This document shows positions 38,469 to 47,174 of a DNA stretch of 64,000 nt, in pieces; the stretch's first letter is position 1, and every line of letters starts with the position of its first letter. Below the pieces are notes generated by a model. It saw only the letters and a program-made list of their open reading frames with translations, did not search any database and was not told the DNA's origin. Source of the stretch: a virus; the IMG/VR virus record IMGVR_UViG_3300022822_000014, positions 26,406 through 90,405 of that record. One strand, written 5' to 3'. A program made the position numbers and the translations under genes.

Positions 38469-39181
38469 TTACAGTTGTATTAAACTGTTATAAAAGACCT
38501 GAGTACTTAAAGGAACAGATTGAGGCTATAAAAAGTCAAACAGTTCCTGCACAGGATATAATGATATGGTCGAATAAACCAGAACAAGGTGAACAGTACA
38601 ATTTAGACAGTTTAGGTACTACAGTTGCCTACAGTAATGCTAACTTTAAATTTCACGCTAGATTTGCTTATGGACTACTTGCTAAAACAGAGTACGTAGC
38701 TTTTTTTGATGACGATACTATACCAGGACCTAAGTGGTTCGAATCCTGTCTTAAACACTGTAAAGAGGATCTAATTTTAGGCTCAACAGGAGTTAGGTTT
38801 TTAGGAGACGCATACGATCCTCTTGAAAAATATGGATGGAACGGGACTAAGAGTTCCAAGTTAGAGTATGTAGATTTAGTAGGACATTCATGGTTTATGA
38901 AGAGATCCACTTTAAAGTACTTATGGTACCAAGATCCTATATCATGGGAGAACGGAGAAGATATACAACTTTCAGGATTTAGCTACATGTACGGCGGAAT
39001 TAAAACAGCGGTACCCCCTCACACAGTTGACAATCAAGAAGAATGGGGCAGTATAAAAGGTATGCAATACGGTAATGACCAAAATGCATCCCACTGGAAG
39101 AATAACCACGCATCTTTACGGAATGAGATTTCAAGAGAATTAATGAAACAGGGGTATAAAAAAGTAATAGATCGAATATGA
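38465..39181 (+). CDS. Glycosyltransferase (GT-A, GT2-like)
   Basis: 238 residues. ITVVLNCYKRPEYLKEQIEAI at the start, YVAFFDDDTIPGPKWFE (metal-binding DDD, about 77-93), and LVGHSWFMKRSTL, SWENGEDIQLSGF (GED motif). Typical inverting GT-A enzyme. Four-base overlaps link it to both neighbours. Confidence 0.85.
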   Translation: MITVVLNCYKRPEYLKEQIEAIKSQTVPAQDIMIWSNKPEQGEQYNLDSLGTTVAYSNANFKFHARFAYGLLAKTEYVAFFDDDTIPGPKWFESCLKHCKEDLILGSTGVRFLGDAYDPLEKYGWNGTKSSKLEYVDLVGHSWFMKRSTLKYLWYQDPISWENGEDIQLSGFSYMYGGIKTAVPPHTVDNQEEWGSIKGMQYGNDQNASHWKNNHASLRNEISRELMKQGYKKVIDRI

Positions 39182-40023
39182 AAATATTAGTAACAGGAGG
39201 AGCTGGTTTTATTGGTACAAACCTTATAAAAAGGCTTTTAAAAGAAGGTCATCAAGTAGAATCGCTAGATAATTACGATTCGGGTTTAGAAGAAAACGAA
39301 CAGTTAGGGTGTAGATACCATACAGGAGATATTGAGAATATAAATCTAATGGATAAAGACTTTGATCTTATCTATCACCTAGCAGCTGTTTCTAGAATAC
39401 AACCATCATTTAAAAATCCAAATGAAACATTCAGAGTTAATACAATAGGCACTCAATCTGTAGTAGAATTTGCTAGACAAAATAACGCTAGAGTAGTGTA
39501 TGCAGGATCGTCTTCAAGATGGCATGACCCTCATCAGTCCCCCTACGCCAACTATAAGCATTTAGGAGAAGAGATCTGCAAGATGTACCAAAAGGTATAT
39601 AATGTAGATATTAAAATAGCTAGATTTTATAATGTATATGGTCCATATGAGATAGTAGAAGGAGATTGGGCAGCAGTAATAGGAATATGGAGACAGCAGG
39701 TAAACCGTGGCGAGAAAATAACAATCGTTGGTGATGGAGAACAGAGAAGAGACTTCACCCATGTAGATGATATTGTAGATGGGCTGTGTAAAATAGCTAA
39801 TACCGATATAAAAGCACCCGATGCTTGGGAACTTGGATCGGGGGTAAACTACTCTATCAATGAAGTGTATCAAATGTTTAAAGCTAAATTTAACATAGGA
39901 AGTGAATATATACCGGAACAGCCTGGAAACTATAGAATTACATTAAGAGAGAATGATGATACACTGGTGGTACTAGACTGGAATCCCCAAGATAGGTTAA
40001 AAGAATATATAGAGAGTTTATGA
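39178..40023 (+). CDS. NAD-dependent sugar epimerase/dehydratase (SDR, GalE-like)
   Basis: 281 residues. Rossmann motif ILVTGGAGFIGTNL (3-16), DLIYHLAAVSRIQPS (about 62-76), VVYAGSSSRWHDPHQSPYANYKHLGEE with catalytic Ser and YxxxK (YANYK), and RFYNVYGPYE. An extended SDR acting on nucleotide sugars; specificity (4-epimerase or 4,6-dehydratase) not determined. Confidence 0.87.
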   Translation: MKILVTGGAGFIGTNLIKRLLKEGHQVESLDNYDSGLEENEQLGCRYHTGDIENINLMDKDFDLIYHLAAVSRIQPSFKNPNETFRVNTIGTQSVVEFARQNNARVVYAGSSSRWHDPHQSPYANYKHLGEEICKMYQKVYNVDIKIARFYNVYGPYEIVEGDWAAVIGIWRQQVNRGEKITIVGDGEQRRDFTHVDDIVDGLCKIANTDIKAPDAWELGSGVNYSINEVYQMFKAKFNIGSEYIPEQPGNYRITLRENDDTLVVLDWNPQDRLKEYIESL

Positions 40024-40769
40024 AGTTAGTAGTATATACAGCACTCTTTGCAGATGAATCTATACCTTTAGAAGAGGTGGGAAGCTTCTTCCCATTTGTT
40101 CATGATAAAGGAGACGTAGAGTATGTAGCGTTTACAAATAGAAAAGATCTAACATCAGATTTCTGGAATGTAAATATTTTGGAGAAACATAATGATAAGT
40201 CCTTTAGGATGATGTCTAGGTTCTTAAAATGGAACCCTACAAAGGCATTTCTACCGGAACATACTCATACTATTTGGATGGATTCACCGTGCTATTTCAC
40301 AGTTGAACCTAAAGCTATAGTAAAACACTACCTGGGGGATAAATACCATACAGCTATTCATCACCATGCAGATTTACAAAGCGTGTACGTGGAGGGGATG
40401 GTAACTTCGTATGTATATAATAACGATAAACCATCTATTGTTAATAGACAGCTTGAAAGGTATTATGAAAACGGAATGCCATATAACTACGATCACTACG
40501 AAACAGCAATATTACTCAGAAAAAATAATAAAGAAGCTAATGAATTAAGCACTAGCGTGTATGCAGAGCTCTCTAACGGAAGTATAAGAGATCAGATATG
40601 TGTACCATATATTGTAAAGACTAGGAGAGACCAAGGGGATGAAGGTATATTAACTATACAAGAGTCTTATACCGCACATAAAGGAAATTTACCTCTACCC
40701 AAATCAACCCTATTTTTCACAGTACCAAAACCATCAGAAAAATTAAAAGAAGATTTAACAAAACGGTAA
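40020..40769 (+). CDS. DUF616/TOD1-like glycosyltransferase domain protein
   Basis: 249 residues. VVYTALFADESIPL at the start, DVEYVAFTNRKDL, then SRFLKWNPTKAFLPEHTHTIWMDSPC (about 62-87), which matches the R-x-x-K-x-x-P...S-x-W-x-D pattern of the TOD1/MUCI70 family, and IHHHADLQSVYVEG. Last gene of the sugar cassette. Confidence 0.68.
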   Translation: MKLVVYTALFADESIPLEEVGSFFPFVHDKGDVEYVAFTNRKDLTSDFWNVNILEKHNDKSFRMMSRFLKWNPTKAFLPEHTHTIWMDSPCYFTVEPKAIVKHYLGDKYHTAIHHHADLQSVYVEGMVTSYVYNNDKPSIVNRQLERYYENGMPYNYDHYETAILLRKNNKEANELSTSVYAELSNGSIRDQICVPYIVKTRRDQGDEGILTIQESYTAHKGNLPLPKSTLFFTVPKPSEKLKEDLTKR

Positions 40770-40772
40770 ATT

Positions 40773-40946
40773 ATGAAAAAATACATTGTAGAGTTTACAC
40801 TCTTAAACGGAAAAAAAGAAGAAATTGAGTTTTTAACTGACAAAATTGACTGGTGTATTGAACAGTTTAGTAGAAATAAAGAGGTAGTAGAGTATGAAAT
40901 TATTAACGAAAGAACATTAAAGAGTAAAAAAATGTTGTTTGGTTAA
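40773..40946 (+). CDS. Small hypothetical protein
   Basis: 57 residues (KKYIVEFTLLNGKKEEIEF...KSKKMLFG), starting three bases after the sugar cassette. Alternating strands suggest a small beta domain. Real by position and composition; function unknown. Confidence 0.5.
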   Translation: MKKYIVEFTLLNGKKEEIEFLTDKIDWCIEQFSRNKEVVEYEIINERTLKSKKMLFG

Positions 40947-40973
40947 CTATTTATTTGTATACCCGAAATACTT

Positions 40974-40985
40974 TTCTTATATTTA
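40974..40985 (+). promoter_or_regulatory. Host-like promoter box
   Basis: TTCTTATATTTA ending four bases before ATG 40990; leaderless arrangement. Confidence 0.5.
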
Positions 40986-40989
40986 AGAT

Positions 40990-41364
40990 ATGAAACAATT
41001 AGAAAAACTAGTAAAAGAAGTTTTAACAGAAGCCGCTAAGATTAAATTCTCAGGACATGAGTTTATGTTAAAAGTAGATACGAATGAGGACCCTCAGAAG
41101 AAAGGAGTTAAAGTTCAATTCATCCCAACACAGTTTGGACAGATCACCACTACCCAACAAAACGATATTGCAATCGAATTAGAAACTAGACTTGAAAAAG
41201 GATTAGGAGAATTTGATATGAGGGTAGAAAGAGATAGAAACTTAAAAGATAAAACTATTATAGGTTTCTTTATATACATTGAATATTTCGATAGAATTAT
41301 TAGAAAAGCTTTAGCAGGAGAGAATCCTGACCAAAACGAAGTACCATCCGAAGAAGAAATGTAA
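40990..41364 (+). CDS. Hypothetical protein
   Basis: 124 residues: helical start (QLEKLVKEVLTEAAKIKFSG), central beta segments (KGVKVQFIPTQFGQI) and an acidic tail. It reads like a capsid-scaffold or sensor-type small phage protein, but no family is recognised. Confidence 0.5.
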   Translation: MKQLEKLVKEVLTEAAKIKFSGHEFMLKVDTNEDPQKKGVKVQFIPTQFGQITTTQQNDIAIELETRLEKGLGEFDMRVERDRNLKDKTIIGFFIYIEYFDRIIRKALAGENPDQNEVPSEEEM

Positions 41365-41382
41365 CGTACAATCTTTTAGCTT

Positions 41383-41547
41383 ATGAACGCATATTCATAT
41401 TTTAGTAAAGTAGACCCTACAAAAGAGGCTATTATGACCTGGGCATCAAGCTCGCACGATGAAGCAGTAGAAACCTTTGCTAAGTTTAAAGATCTTCCGG
41501 TACATGAGTTTACTAAAATATTTGAAGTAGTTGAACAGACATGGTAG
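41383..41547 (+). CDS. Small hypothetical protein
   Basis: 54 residues (MNAYSYFSKVDPTKEAIMTW...IFEVVEQTW). Its stop overlaps the next ATG by seven bases. Soluble, helical; unknown. Confidence 0.5.
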   Translation: MNAYSYFSKVDPTKEAIMTWASSSHDEAVETFAKFKDLPVHEFTKIFEVVEQTW

Positions 41548-41945
41548 ACCCTAGAAAGAAAATCCGACAAGTATTACATTCCGTATATCCGTTAGGGTAT
41601 AGGATTAAACAAAAAGAACCAAACCAAGATTATATGAACAAAAAGCTATTCATAGAGGTTCTTAACCAAATGCGTCAAATAGAAGAGCGAAGAGACTTCA
41701 TGGAAGAAGAGATTGGAATGGATATGACTCAATATGAAGAACAATTCTTTGCAGTTATAGAAAATCTAATGAAGATGCATTTTACAAAAGAGCAACTTGC
41801 CCTTATACAGATGTACCTCTACCAGTTGGTACCGGACAAGGAATGGGACGGAACAATAACTATTGATGTAGGTAAAAAAGAAGAGATAGTCAAATTTAAG
41901 AAACCAGAAGATGTCTGGAATGTTATTTCAAAATTTATTAAATAG
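41541..41945 (+). CDS. Hypothetical protein
   Basis: 134 residues, mostly helical (KLFIEVLNQMRQIEERRDFMEEEIGMDM), with a C-terminal EWDGTITIDVGKKEE strand region. Followed closely by the IscA-like gene. Not recognised. Confidence 0.5.
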   Translation: MVDPRKKIRQVLHSVYPLGYRIKQKEPNQDYMNKKLFIEVLNQMRQIEERRDFMEEEIGMDMTQYEEQFFAVIENLMKMHFTKEQLALIQMYLYQLVPDKEWDGTITIDVGKKEEIVKFKKPEDVWNVISKFIK

Positions 41946-41961
41946 TAAACATACCCATGGA

Positions 41962-42309
41962 ATGGGAGTTATAGAAGACAAAATGATAACAGTATCAGAA
42001 AATGCAAAACAACATGTTTTAAGTTTAATAGCAAGCGAAAACAGCCCCGAAGGAACTTTTATTAGGGTAGGTGTTGAAGGCGGCGGCTGTTCAGGTCTTA
42101 CCTACAAACTCGTATTCGATAATGTTATTACAGAAACCGACAAGATCTTTGAAGACAAAGGAATAAAGATTGCCGTTGACAAAAAAAGCTTTTTGTATTT
42201 AATAGGCACAGAGCTAGATTATGTGGGAGGATTAAACGGAAAAGGGTTTGTATTTGTTAATCCAAATGCAAGTAGAACTTGTGGTTGTGGAGAATCTTTT
42301 GGCGTGTAA
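41962..42309 (+). CDS. IscA/ErpA-type iron-sulfur cluster carrier
   Basis: About 115 residues from ATG 41962; an upstream ATG at 41911 would overlap the previous gene, and 41983 is also possible. MITVSENAKQHVLSLIAS, then RVGVEGGGCSGLTYKLVFD with the first Cys, and the C-terminal SRTCGCGESFGV with the paired Cys, giving the three ligands of A-type carriers. It delivers Fe-S clusters to apoproteins; phage clients could be QueE, the ferredoxins and the Cas4-like nuclease. Confidence 0.9.
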   Translation: MGVIEDKMITVSENAKQHVLSLIASENSPEGTFIRVGVEGGGCSGLTYKLVFDNVITETDKIFEDKGIKIAVDKKSFLYLIGTELDYVGGLNGKGFVFVNPNASRTCGCGESFGV

Positions 42310-42382
42310 TAATACGGAACTAAGAGAATGTAACAATTGCGGTAAAAGTTTCTCACTATAAAGTTGATTCCTTGAATAATAG

Positions 42383-42394
42383 TTCTTATATTTA
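42383..42394 (+). promoter_or_regulatory. Host-like promoter box
   Basis: TTCTTATATTTA; TTG at 42364 gives about 20 bases to the core. ATG 42420 follows AAAAGGTTAT. Confidence 0.55.
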
Positions 42395-42419
42395 GTAAAA
42401 TAAATCAATAAAAGGTTAT

Positions 42420-42797
42420 ATGGAGTTAATAATGATTGAATGCCCCAAATGCGGCAATGATTTTCCAGAATTAAGAAAAATTAAATATAATTACCACGTC
42501 TGTGTTAACTGTTCTACTGTAGAACCCGTAGTGGGTATAACTACCTTAGAGGGAACAGGAGACCATACTTACAACGATCTTATTATTATGCCTCAAGCTC
42601 AATTTAGAGCAATTGCAATTAAAGCAGCAGAAATAGCAGGACAAAACACCTTCCTAGACGCTCTAGACTTAGACTCTGATGATTTTGAAACTATTCAGGA
42701 TGTAAAAGAAGCTACAACTAAGGTTTTGGATAAGGATAAAGAAGAGGACGAAGAAGAAGAAGAAAGTGGAACACATATACAAGGTATAGATTACTAA
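42420..42797 (+). CDS. Zinc-ribbon protein with acidic tail
   Basis: 125 residues. CPKCGND (8-14) and CVNCSTV (about 28-34) form a zinc ribbon; the C terminus is an acidic run (DKEEDEEEEESG). Unknown function; possibly transcription related. Stop directly abuts the next ATG. Confidence 0.55.
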   Translation: MELIMIECPKCGNDFPELRKIKYNYHVCVNCSTVEPVVGITTLEGTGDHTYNDLIIMPQAQFRAIAIKAAEIAGQNTFLDALDLDSDDFETIQDVKEATTKVLDKDKEEDEEEEESGTHIQGIDY

Positions 42798-43430
42798 ATG
42801 TCCAGACCAACCAAAATATTATCAAAGGAAGACGTCCTACGGGCACAAAAAATGACTCGCTCAAATAAAGCAGCGTCAAGATATCTTCATGTCTCTTATC
42901 CTCACTTTAAGAAATACGCTTTGCTGTATAAAGATGAATCAGGTCAATCATTACTTGAGGTTCATAAGAATCAAGCCGGAAAAGGAATTCCTAAACACTT
43001 AACCAACAGCGGAAAGGAACCCCCTCTTATGGACCTTATAGAAGGTAGAGTACCTATAGATCATTTTAATCCACAGAAGGTTAAGCTACGAATAATACAG
43101 GAATGTTTAGTTGAGGAGAAATGTAACCACTGTGGCTTTGCCGAAAGAAGGGTACAGGATACTAAAATACCTATTATACTTAACCATAAAGATGGCAATA
43201 AAAGAAACTATCATTTAGATAATCTAGAGTTTCTCTGTTATAATTGTGCATTTTTATACGCTGTATCACCAATCTCGGATAAAGAAGTAGAGAGAATGGA
43301 AGATTACGTTGATAAAGATGGAGAACAATTTACCTGGGAGATGGATGAACATATGATAGAGCATCTTAAAGACTTGGGACTATATGAGGAAGAAAAACGT
43401 CCCGGGGAAGAGTACATCTCAAGACAATAA
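42798..43430 (+). CDS. HNH endonuclease-like protein
   Basis: 210 residues. An N-terminal helix-turn-helix-like part (SKEDVLRAQKMTRSNKAASRYL) precedes CNHCGF (about 109-114), IPIILNHKDGNKRNYHLDNLEFLCYNC (about 125-151), an HNH core with two zinc Cys pairs and the N-H-x-D-G-N motif. It may be a homing enzyme or a conserved phage HNH protein with a recognition domain. Confidence 0.82.
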   Translation: MSRPTKILSKEDVLRAQKMTRSNKAASRYLHVSYPHFKKYALLYKDESGQSLLEVHKNQAGKGIPKHLTNSGKEPPLMDLIEGRVPIDHFNPQKVKLRIIQECLVEEKCNHCGFAERRVQDTKIPIILNHKDGNKRNYHLDNLEFLCYNCAFLYAVSPISDKEVERMEDYVDKDGEQFTWEMDEHMIEHLKDLGLYEEEKRPGEEYISRQ

Positions 43431-43442
43431 CTATGTATATGT

Positions 43443-43592
43443 ATGAAAAAGACGAAAACAGCAAAGCTTTCAACTTTTAAAAAACATAAATCTTTAGAGA
43501 GAAAAGTAGCTGACGATCTAGTCAGACTACATGAACGTAATGAAAAACTACGTGATAAAACAATAGATATCTCATTTTTCGACCTATTTTAG
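43443..43592 (+). CDS. Small basic helical protein
   Basis: 49 residues (KKTKTAKLSTFKKHKSLERKV...DISFFDLF). Lys-rich N terminus, hydrophobic end. Unknown. Confidence 0.45.
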   Translation: MKKTKTAKLSTFKKHKSLERKVADDLVRLHERNEKLRDKTIDISFFDLF

Positions 43593-43611
43593 TAGGTTGT
43601 TTGAATTATAG

Positions 43612-43623
43612 TTCTTATCTTTG
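43612..43623 (+). promoter_or_regulatory. Host-like promoter box
   Basis: TTCTTATCTTTG contains a perfect Bacteroidetes TAnnTTTG core, with TTG at 43597 and TTTG at 43600 upstream. Precedes ATG 43650. Confidence 0.6.
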
Positions 43624-43649
43624 TTAGTATTAACTTAAATCACATTAAT

Positions 43650-44213
43650 ATGCTATACAGGTATAATAAAAATTTATTAATCTACACTAAATTAAAATTT
43701 GGTGAAGCACTATTTAAAGGTTCTATGGTATTAATTGTTTTAATAGCAATTTTAGGATTAAAATCAGCAGTAGATAGAGCAAGAGTAGATAATTTAACAT
43801 ATGAAGAGAAATTAATAATCCTAGGGGATTTTAACCAATTTACAGAAGAAAAACTAATTCAAAGAATAGAAAATTTAAACTTTAGATTCCCACATATTGT
43901 TTTAGCTCAAGCAAAATTAGAAACTGGAAATTTCTCTTCAAAATCATTTACATACGCTAATAACTTATTTGGCATGAAACAAGCCAGAGCTAGGTCTACT
44001 ACAGCAAATGGGACAGCTATGGGACATGCCCAATATGATAATTGGATGGAAAGCTTATATGACTATGCTTTATTTACCAACGCCTATCTAAATAAAATAA
44101 GATTAGAATCTCAGTACTATGATTACCTATCTCAAAATTATGCTGAGGATCCAAAATATGTTACTAAACTAAAAAACATAGTTAAAAAAGAAAATCTTAA
44201 ATCTAAATTTTAA
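43650..44213 (+). CDS. Glucosaminidase-domain cell wall hydrolase (GH73-like), signal-anchored
   Basis: 187 residues. One N-terminal transmembrane helix (SMVLIVLIAILGL, 25-38), then FPHIVLAQAKLETGNFSSKSF (about 79-99, catalytic Glu), NNLFGMKQARARST and YDNWMESLYDYALF, as in Bax/FlgJ-type glucosaminidases. Second peptidoglycan hydrolase beside the GH19 enzyme. With its membrane anchor it could act on the cell wall from the periplasmic side. Confidence 0.85.
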   Translation: MLYRYNKNLLIYTKLKFGEALFKGSMVLIVLIAILGLKSAVDRARVDNLTYEEKLIILGDFNQFTEEKLIQRIENLNFRFPHIVLAQAKLETGNFSSKSFTYANNLFGMKQARARSTTANGTAMGHAQYDNWMESLYDYALFTNAYLNKIRLESQYYDYLSQNYAEDPKYVTKLKNIVKKENLKSKF

Positions 44214-44218
44214 ATAAT

Positions 44219-44587
44219 ATGATATCAATATTTTCAAAATACCCACCCACTCCAAAAGAGATACAATTAAAATTTATTATAAGTAACCTACTACAGCACC
44301 CTAAAACTAAGTTACTGATGGACCCTTTAAGGGAGCATTATTATATTGATAATAAAGAATTAAGCTATTTCGTACTTATAACGGATAGTACAATAAAAAT
44401 CACAAACCATAAATTTTACTATACAAACGATATTAGTGGCAGATTCTCCACCAGTATACAAAATATAATGAAAAGCGCTATAAGTGAGGATAGGCAAAGA
44501 ATAGAGGATGAAATGTTTAAAAATGAAGCTGAATTACTTTTAGAAATAAGTAAAAAAGTTTCTCCAAAAGGTATGCCCCTTGCTTAA
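44219..44587 (+). CDS. Hypothetical protein
   Basis: 122 residues. A conserved-looking middle (MDPLREHYYIDNKELSYFVLI...IKITNHKFYYT) is beta-rich; the C-terminal 45 residues are helical. Similar proteins occur in T4-like phages; function unknown. Confidence 0.5.
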   Translation: MISIFSKYPPTPKEIQLKFIISNLLQHPKTKLLMDPLREHYYIDNKELSYFVLITDSTIKITNHKFYYTNDISGRFSTSIQNIMKSAISEDRQRIEDEMFKNEAELLLEISKKVSPKGMPLA

Positions 44588-44590
44588 TAG

Positions 44591-44602
44591 TTCGTATCTT
44601 TA
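44591..44602 (+). promoter_or_regulatory. Host-like promoter box
   Basis: TTCGTATCTTTA, 22 bases before ATG 44625 with an AAATAAAGGTT leader. Confidence 0.55.
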
Positions 44603-44624
44603 TGTAAGATAAAAAATAAAGGTT

Positions 44625-44942
44625 ATGGCAGAAAAAAGAGGTGAAACTGAAAAGCTATACTATGATTTTAATTTAGCAGGTAGTTTAGAAATAAACCACC
44701 CAGTAGTTGGCTGGCATAGAGTAACCGGAAGAGACTTTAGATCCTTTGACGGTGAAAGAAGAATTACTGAACCAGAATATACTAGACTTAGTACAGTAGA
44801 AGTTCCTATGGTAACACGTGAATATCTGGGACCAGTCTTTATGTGGGGGACTAATAAGCAGGTACCTACCAAGTATACCAATAAAATTATTGATAGTTCA
44901 ATCCAGATTAAATTAAATAATATTTCAGGAAGCAAAAAATAA
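44625..44942 (+). CDS. Hypothetical protein
   Basis: 105 residues, beta-rich; contains GWHRVTGRDFRSFDGERRITEP. Stop overlaps the next start by one base. Not recognised. Confidence 0.45.
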   Translation: MAEKRGETEKLYYDFNLAGSLEINHPVVGWHRVTGRDFRSFDGERRITEPEYTRLSTVEVPMVTREYLGPVFMWGTNKQVPTKYTNKIIDSSIQIKLNNISGSKK

Positions 44943-45238
44943 TGACAAGATTACATTTCGAAAATACAGCTGAGTTTGAAACTCTATTTAGTAATAAAAA
45001 AAAGAATGTTACTGATGCAATTGTGAGTGGGATAGAAAAAGCTATGCAGAGTAATAGAAGATCTGCTTTGCTTTTTGAGGTTAGTTTTGAAAACGCTGAT
45101 AAAATGTTTGAGATATCTCTTCCTATATCCCAATGGCAACAAGCTTTAAATTCAGCACTGGAACACTACCATCAATTAGAGCTATCAGATGAAGCAATAG
45201 ATACCTGGAAGTTACTAGAAGCAGTAAAGGTATGGTAG
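44942..45238 (+). CDS. Hypothetical protein
   Basis: 98 residues, helical with a central ALLFEVSFENADKMFEISLPI strand pair. Downstream (45239-45361) a frame without a usual start codon encodes SKASDYSLAEDKEHLGLEYQ and may be a remnant or a non-ATG gene. Confidence 0.45.
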   Translation: MTRLHFENTAEFETLFSNKKKNVTDAIVSGIEKAMQSNRRSALLFEVSFENADKMFEISLPISQWQQALNSALEHYHQLELSDEAIDTWKLLEAVKVW

Positions 45239-45396
45239 AGTTCCTATCTTTAATTTAACAGTACATAGTAAAGCATCGGATTACAGCTTAGCAGAAGATA
45301 AAGAACACTTAGGACTAGAGTACCAGGAGTTAGCAGTAAATAAATTTGTAAAGAGACTAAAATAATTTACTTTATAGTTGTTACTTACCTTTATAT

Positions 45397-45408
45397 TTCT
45401 TATATTAA
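45397..45408 (+). promoter_or_regulatory. Host-like promoter box
   Basis: TTCTTATATTAA; TTG at about 45377 gives a 20-base spacing. ATG 45439 follows AAAAGTTAT. Confidence 0.55.
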
Positions 45409-45438
45409 GGTATATTAATTAATTAAAATAAAAGTTAT

Positions 45439-46266
45439 ATGTCACAAGATGTTATTTCAAAATTCGGAAAAGGTTTAGATTCTTATTTGACAAAAGAACA
45501 AATTAGAGAACAGTCGCCATTAGTATTCGCCACCGCTCCAACTAACCCCGATGTTAGCGGTAAGTATTTATTTGTAAATACAGAAACAATCATAGATGAT
45601 TTAGCAAAGCTAAACTGGTTTCCAGTTACAGCAGCTCAACGTAAAGGTAGAGGAGATAGTACTATCTTTTCAAAACACATGGTTTCCTTTCAGAACCCAG
45701 ACATCAAAATTACTTCAAGTGATGGGGATGATGCTTTTCCAAGAATTATATTAACAAACAGTCACGATGGAATGCAGGCATTTAAGTTCTCTGTGGGTAT
45801 ATTTAGATTGGTGTGTAGCAATGGGTTAGTCATTGCCGATGAGAAGTTCTCTGATTTCAAGATAAAGCATAAAGGTTATTCTTTTGTGGAGCTTAGAAAC
45901 GTTGTAAGACAGGCGGTAGAAGATCTACCAAGCAGAGTAGAGGTAATGAATGATATGAGAGATAGAATACTAACTCCGGAAGAAAAAAATAAATTAGCCT
46001 TGGATGCTTTATTAATTAGAGCAGGAGTTAAAACTCTAGAATACGATCAGGAGACTATTAATGATATCTTAGAGCCAAAAAGATCGGAAGACAAAGGAGA
46101 AGACCTCTGGACAGTATTTAATGTTATACAGGAGAAGATTATTAACGGAGACTTTCACGCAGCTTTAAAAGGAGCCAAAGTAAGAAAGGTTCGTAAGATT
46201 AAATCCTTTGAAAAGGATATACAGGTTAATAAAGACTTATTTAAACTAGCAACTTCTTTAATATAA
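45439..46266 (+). CDS. DUF932 (phage/plasmid-like) protein
   Basis: 275 residues. FVNTETIIDDLAKLNWFPVTAAQRKGRGD (about 35-63), FPRIILTNSHDGMQAFKFSVGIFRLVCSNGLVI (about 93-125) and the following KIKHKGYSF match DUF932 proteins of phages and plasmids. Function of the family is unknown, possibly linked to single-stranded DNA handling. Confidence 0.75.
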   Translation: MSQDVISKFGKGLDSYLTKEQIREQSPLVFATAPTNPDVSGKYLFVNTETIIDDLAKLNWFPVTAAQRKGRGDSTIFSKHMVSFQNPDIKITSSDGDDAFPRIILTNSHDGMQAFKFSVGIFRLVCSNGLVIADEKFSDFKIKHKGYSFVELRNVVRQAVEDLPSRVEVMNDMRDRILTPEEKNKLALDALLIRAGVKTLEYDQETINDILEPKRSEDKGEDLWTVFNVIQEKIINGDFHAALKGAKVRKVRKIKSFEKDIQVNKDLFKLATSLI

Positions 46267-46296
46267 TGTTCTGGTGGGATTAATAAATAAAAAATT

Positions 46297-46731
46297 ATGA
46301 AAGAATACAAAGTAAAGGTATGTAATGACAGAACAGACTGGTATAACCTAGAAGATAAACGCCACCGAGAAGATGGACCTGCTGTAGAGCTTGCAAACGG
46401 ATATAAATATTACTACATTAATGGTAAACTTCATAGAGAAGATGGACCTGCTGTAGAGTGTTCAAACGGAGATAAATATTACTTCATTAATGGTAAGCGT
46501 CATAGAGAAGATGGACCTGCTGTAGAGTGGGCGAATGGAGATAAATCTTACTACATTAATGATAAACTTCATAGAGAAGATGGACCTGCTGTTGAAGATG
46601 TAGATGGATATAAATATTACTACATTAAGGATAAAAATTTAACCGAAGAAGAATTTAATAATAGAACTAAATCCTGTAAAAATAAGATTGTAGAAATTGA
46701 AGGTATTAAATATAAACTATCTAAAGTATAG
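46297..46731 (+). CDS. HREDGPA-repeat protein 1 (4 repeats)
   Basis: 144 residues, first of twelve tandem paralogues. Layout: N-terminal cap MKEYKVKVCNDRTDWYNLEDK, four repeats of 23 residues with core HREDGPAVE.ANG.KYYYING(K), and C-terminal cap LTEEEFNNRTKSC...EIEGIKYKLSKV. The repeats resemble MORN/YwqK-type beta-hairpin units and probably stack as a solenoid. A four-base AGTT spacer leads to the next copy. Function unknown. Confidence 0.75.
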   Translation: MKEYKVKVCNDRTDWYNLEDKRHREDGPAVELANGYKYYYINGKLHREDGPAVECSNGDKYYFINGKRHREDGPAVEWANGDKSYYINDKLHREDGPAVEDVDGYKYYYIKDKNLTEEEFNNRTKSCKNKIVEIEGIKYKLSKV

Positions 46732-46735
46732 AGTT

Positions 46736-47170
46736 ATGAAAGAATACAAAGTAGAAGTTACAGAAAATAGTACAAAATGGTATAATTCAAAAGATCAGCT
46801 ACATAGAGAAGATGGACCTGCTATTGAGGATGCAGATGGTAGTAAATATTTCTATATTAACGATAAACTTCATAGAGAAGATGGGCCTGCTATGGAGTGG
46901 GCAAATGGAGATAAATATTACTATATCAATGATCTACGTCATAGAGAAGATGGACCTGCTATAGAGCTTGCAAACGGGGATAAATTTTACTTCAGTAACG
47001 GTCAACTTCATAGAGAAGATGGACCTGCTATAGAGTGGTCAAATGGAAGTAAACATTACTACATTAATGATAAAAATTTAACCGAAGAAGAATTTAATAG
47101 TAGAACTAAAACCTGTGAGGGTAAGGTGGTAGAAATTGAAGGAGTTAAATATAAACTATCTAAAGTATAG
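46736..47170 (+). CDS. HREDGPA-repeat protein 2 (4 repeats)
   Basis: 144 residues from ATG 46736; the frame is open upstream but the conserved GAGTT-ATG-AAAGAATAC context fixes the start. Cap KEYKVEVTENSTKWYNSKDQ, four 23-residue repeats, cap ending EIEGVKYKLSKV. Confidence 0.72.
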   Translation: MKEYKVEVTENSTKWYNSKDQLHREDGPAIEDADGSKYFYINDKLHREDGPAMEWANGDKYYYINDLRHREDGPAIELANGDKFYFSNGQLHREDGPAIEWSNGSKHYYINDKNLTEEEFNSRTKTCEGKVVEIEGVKYKLSKV

Positions 47171-47174
47171 AGTT

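Noticed and set aside
45239-45361. A coding-looking frame after 45238
   Set aside because: There is no ATG, GTG or TTG start; it could be a remnant, but the evidence is too thin for a separate feature.
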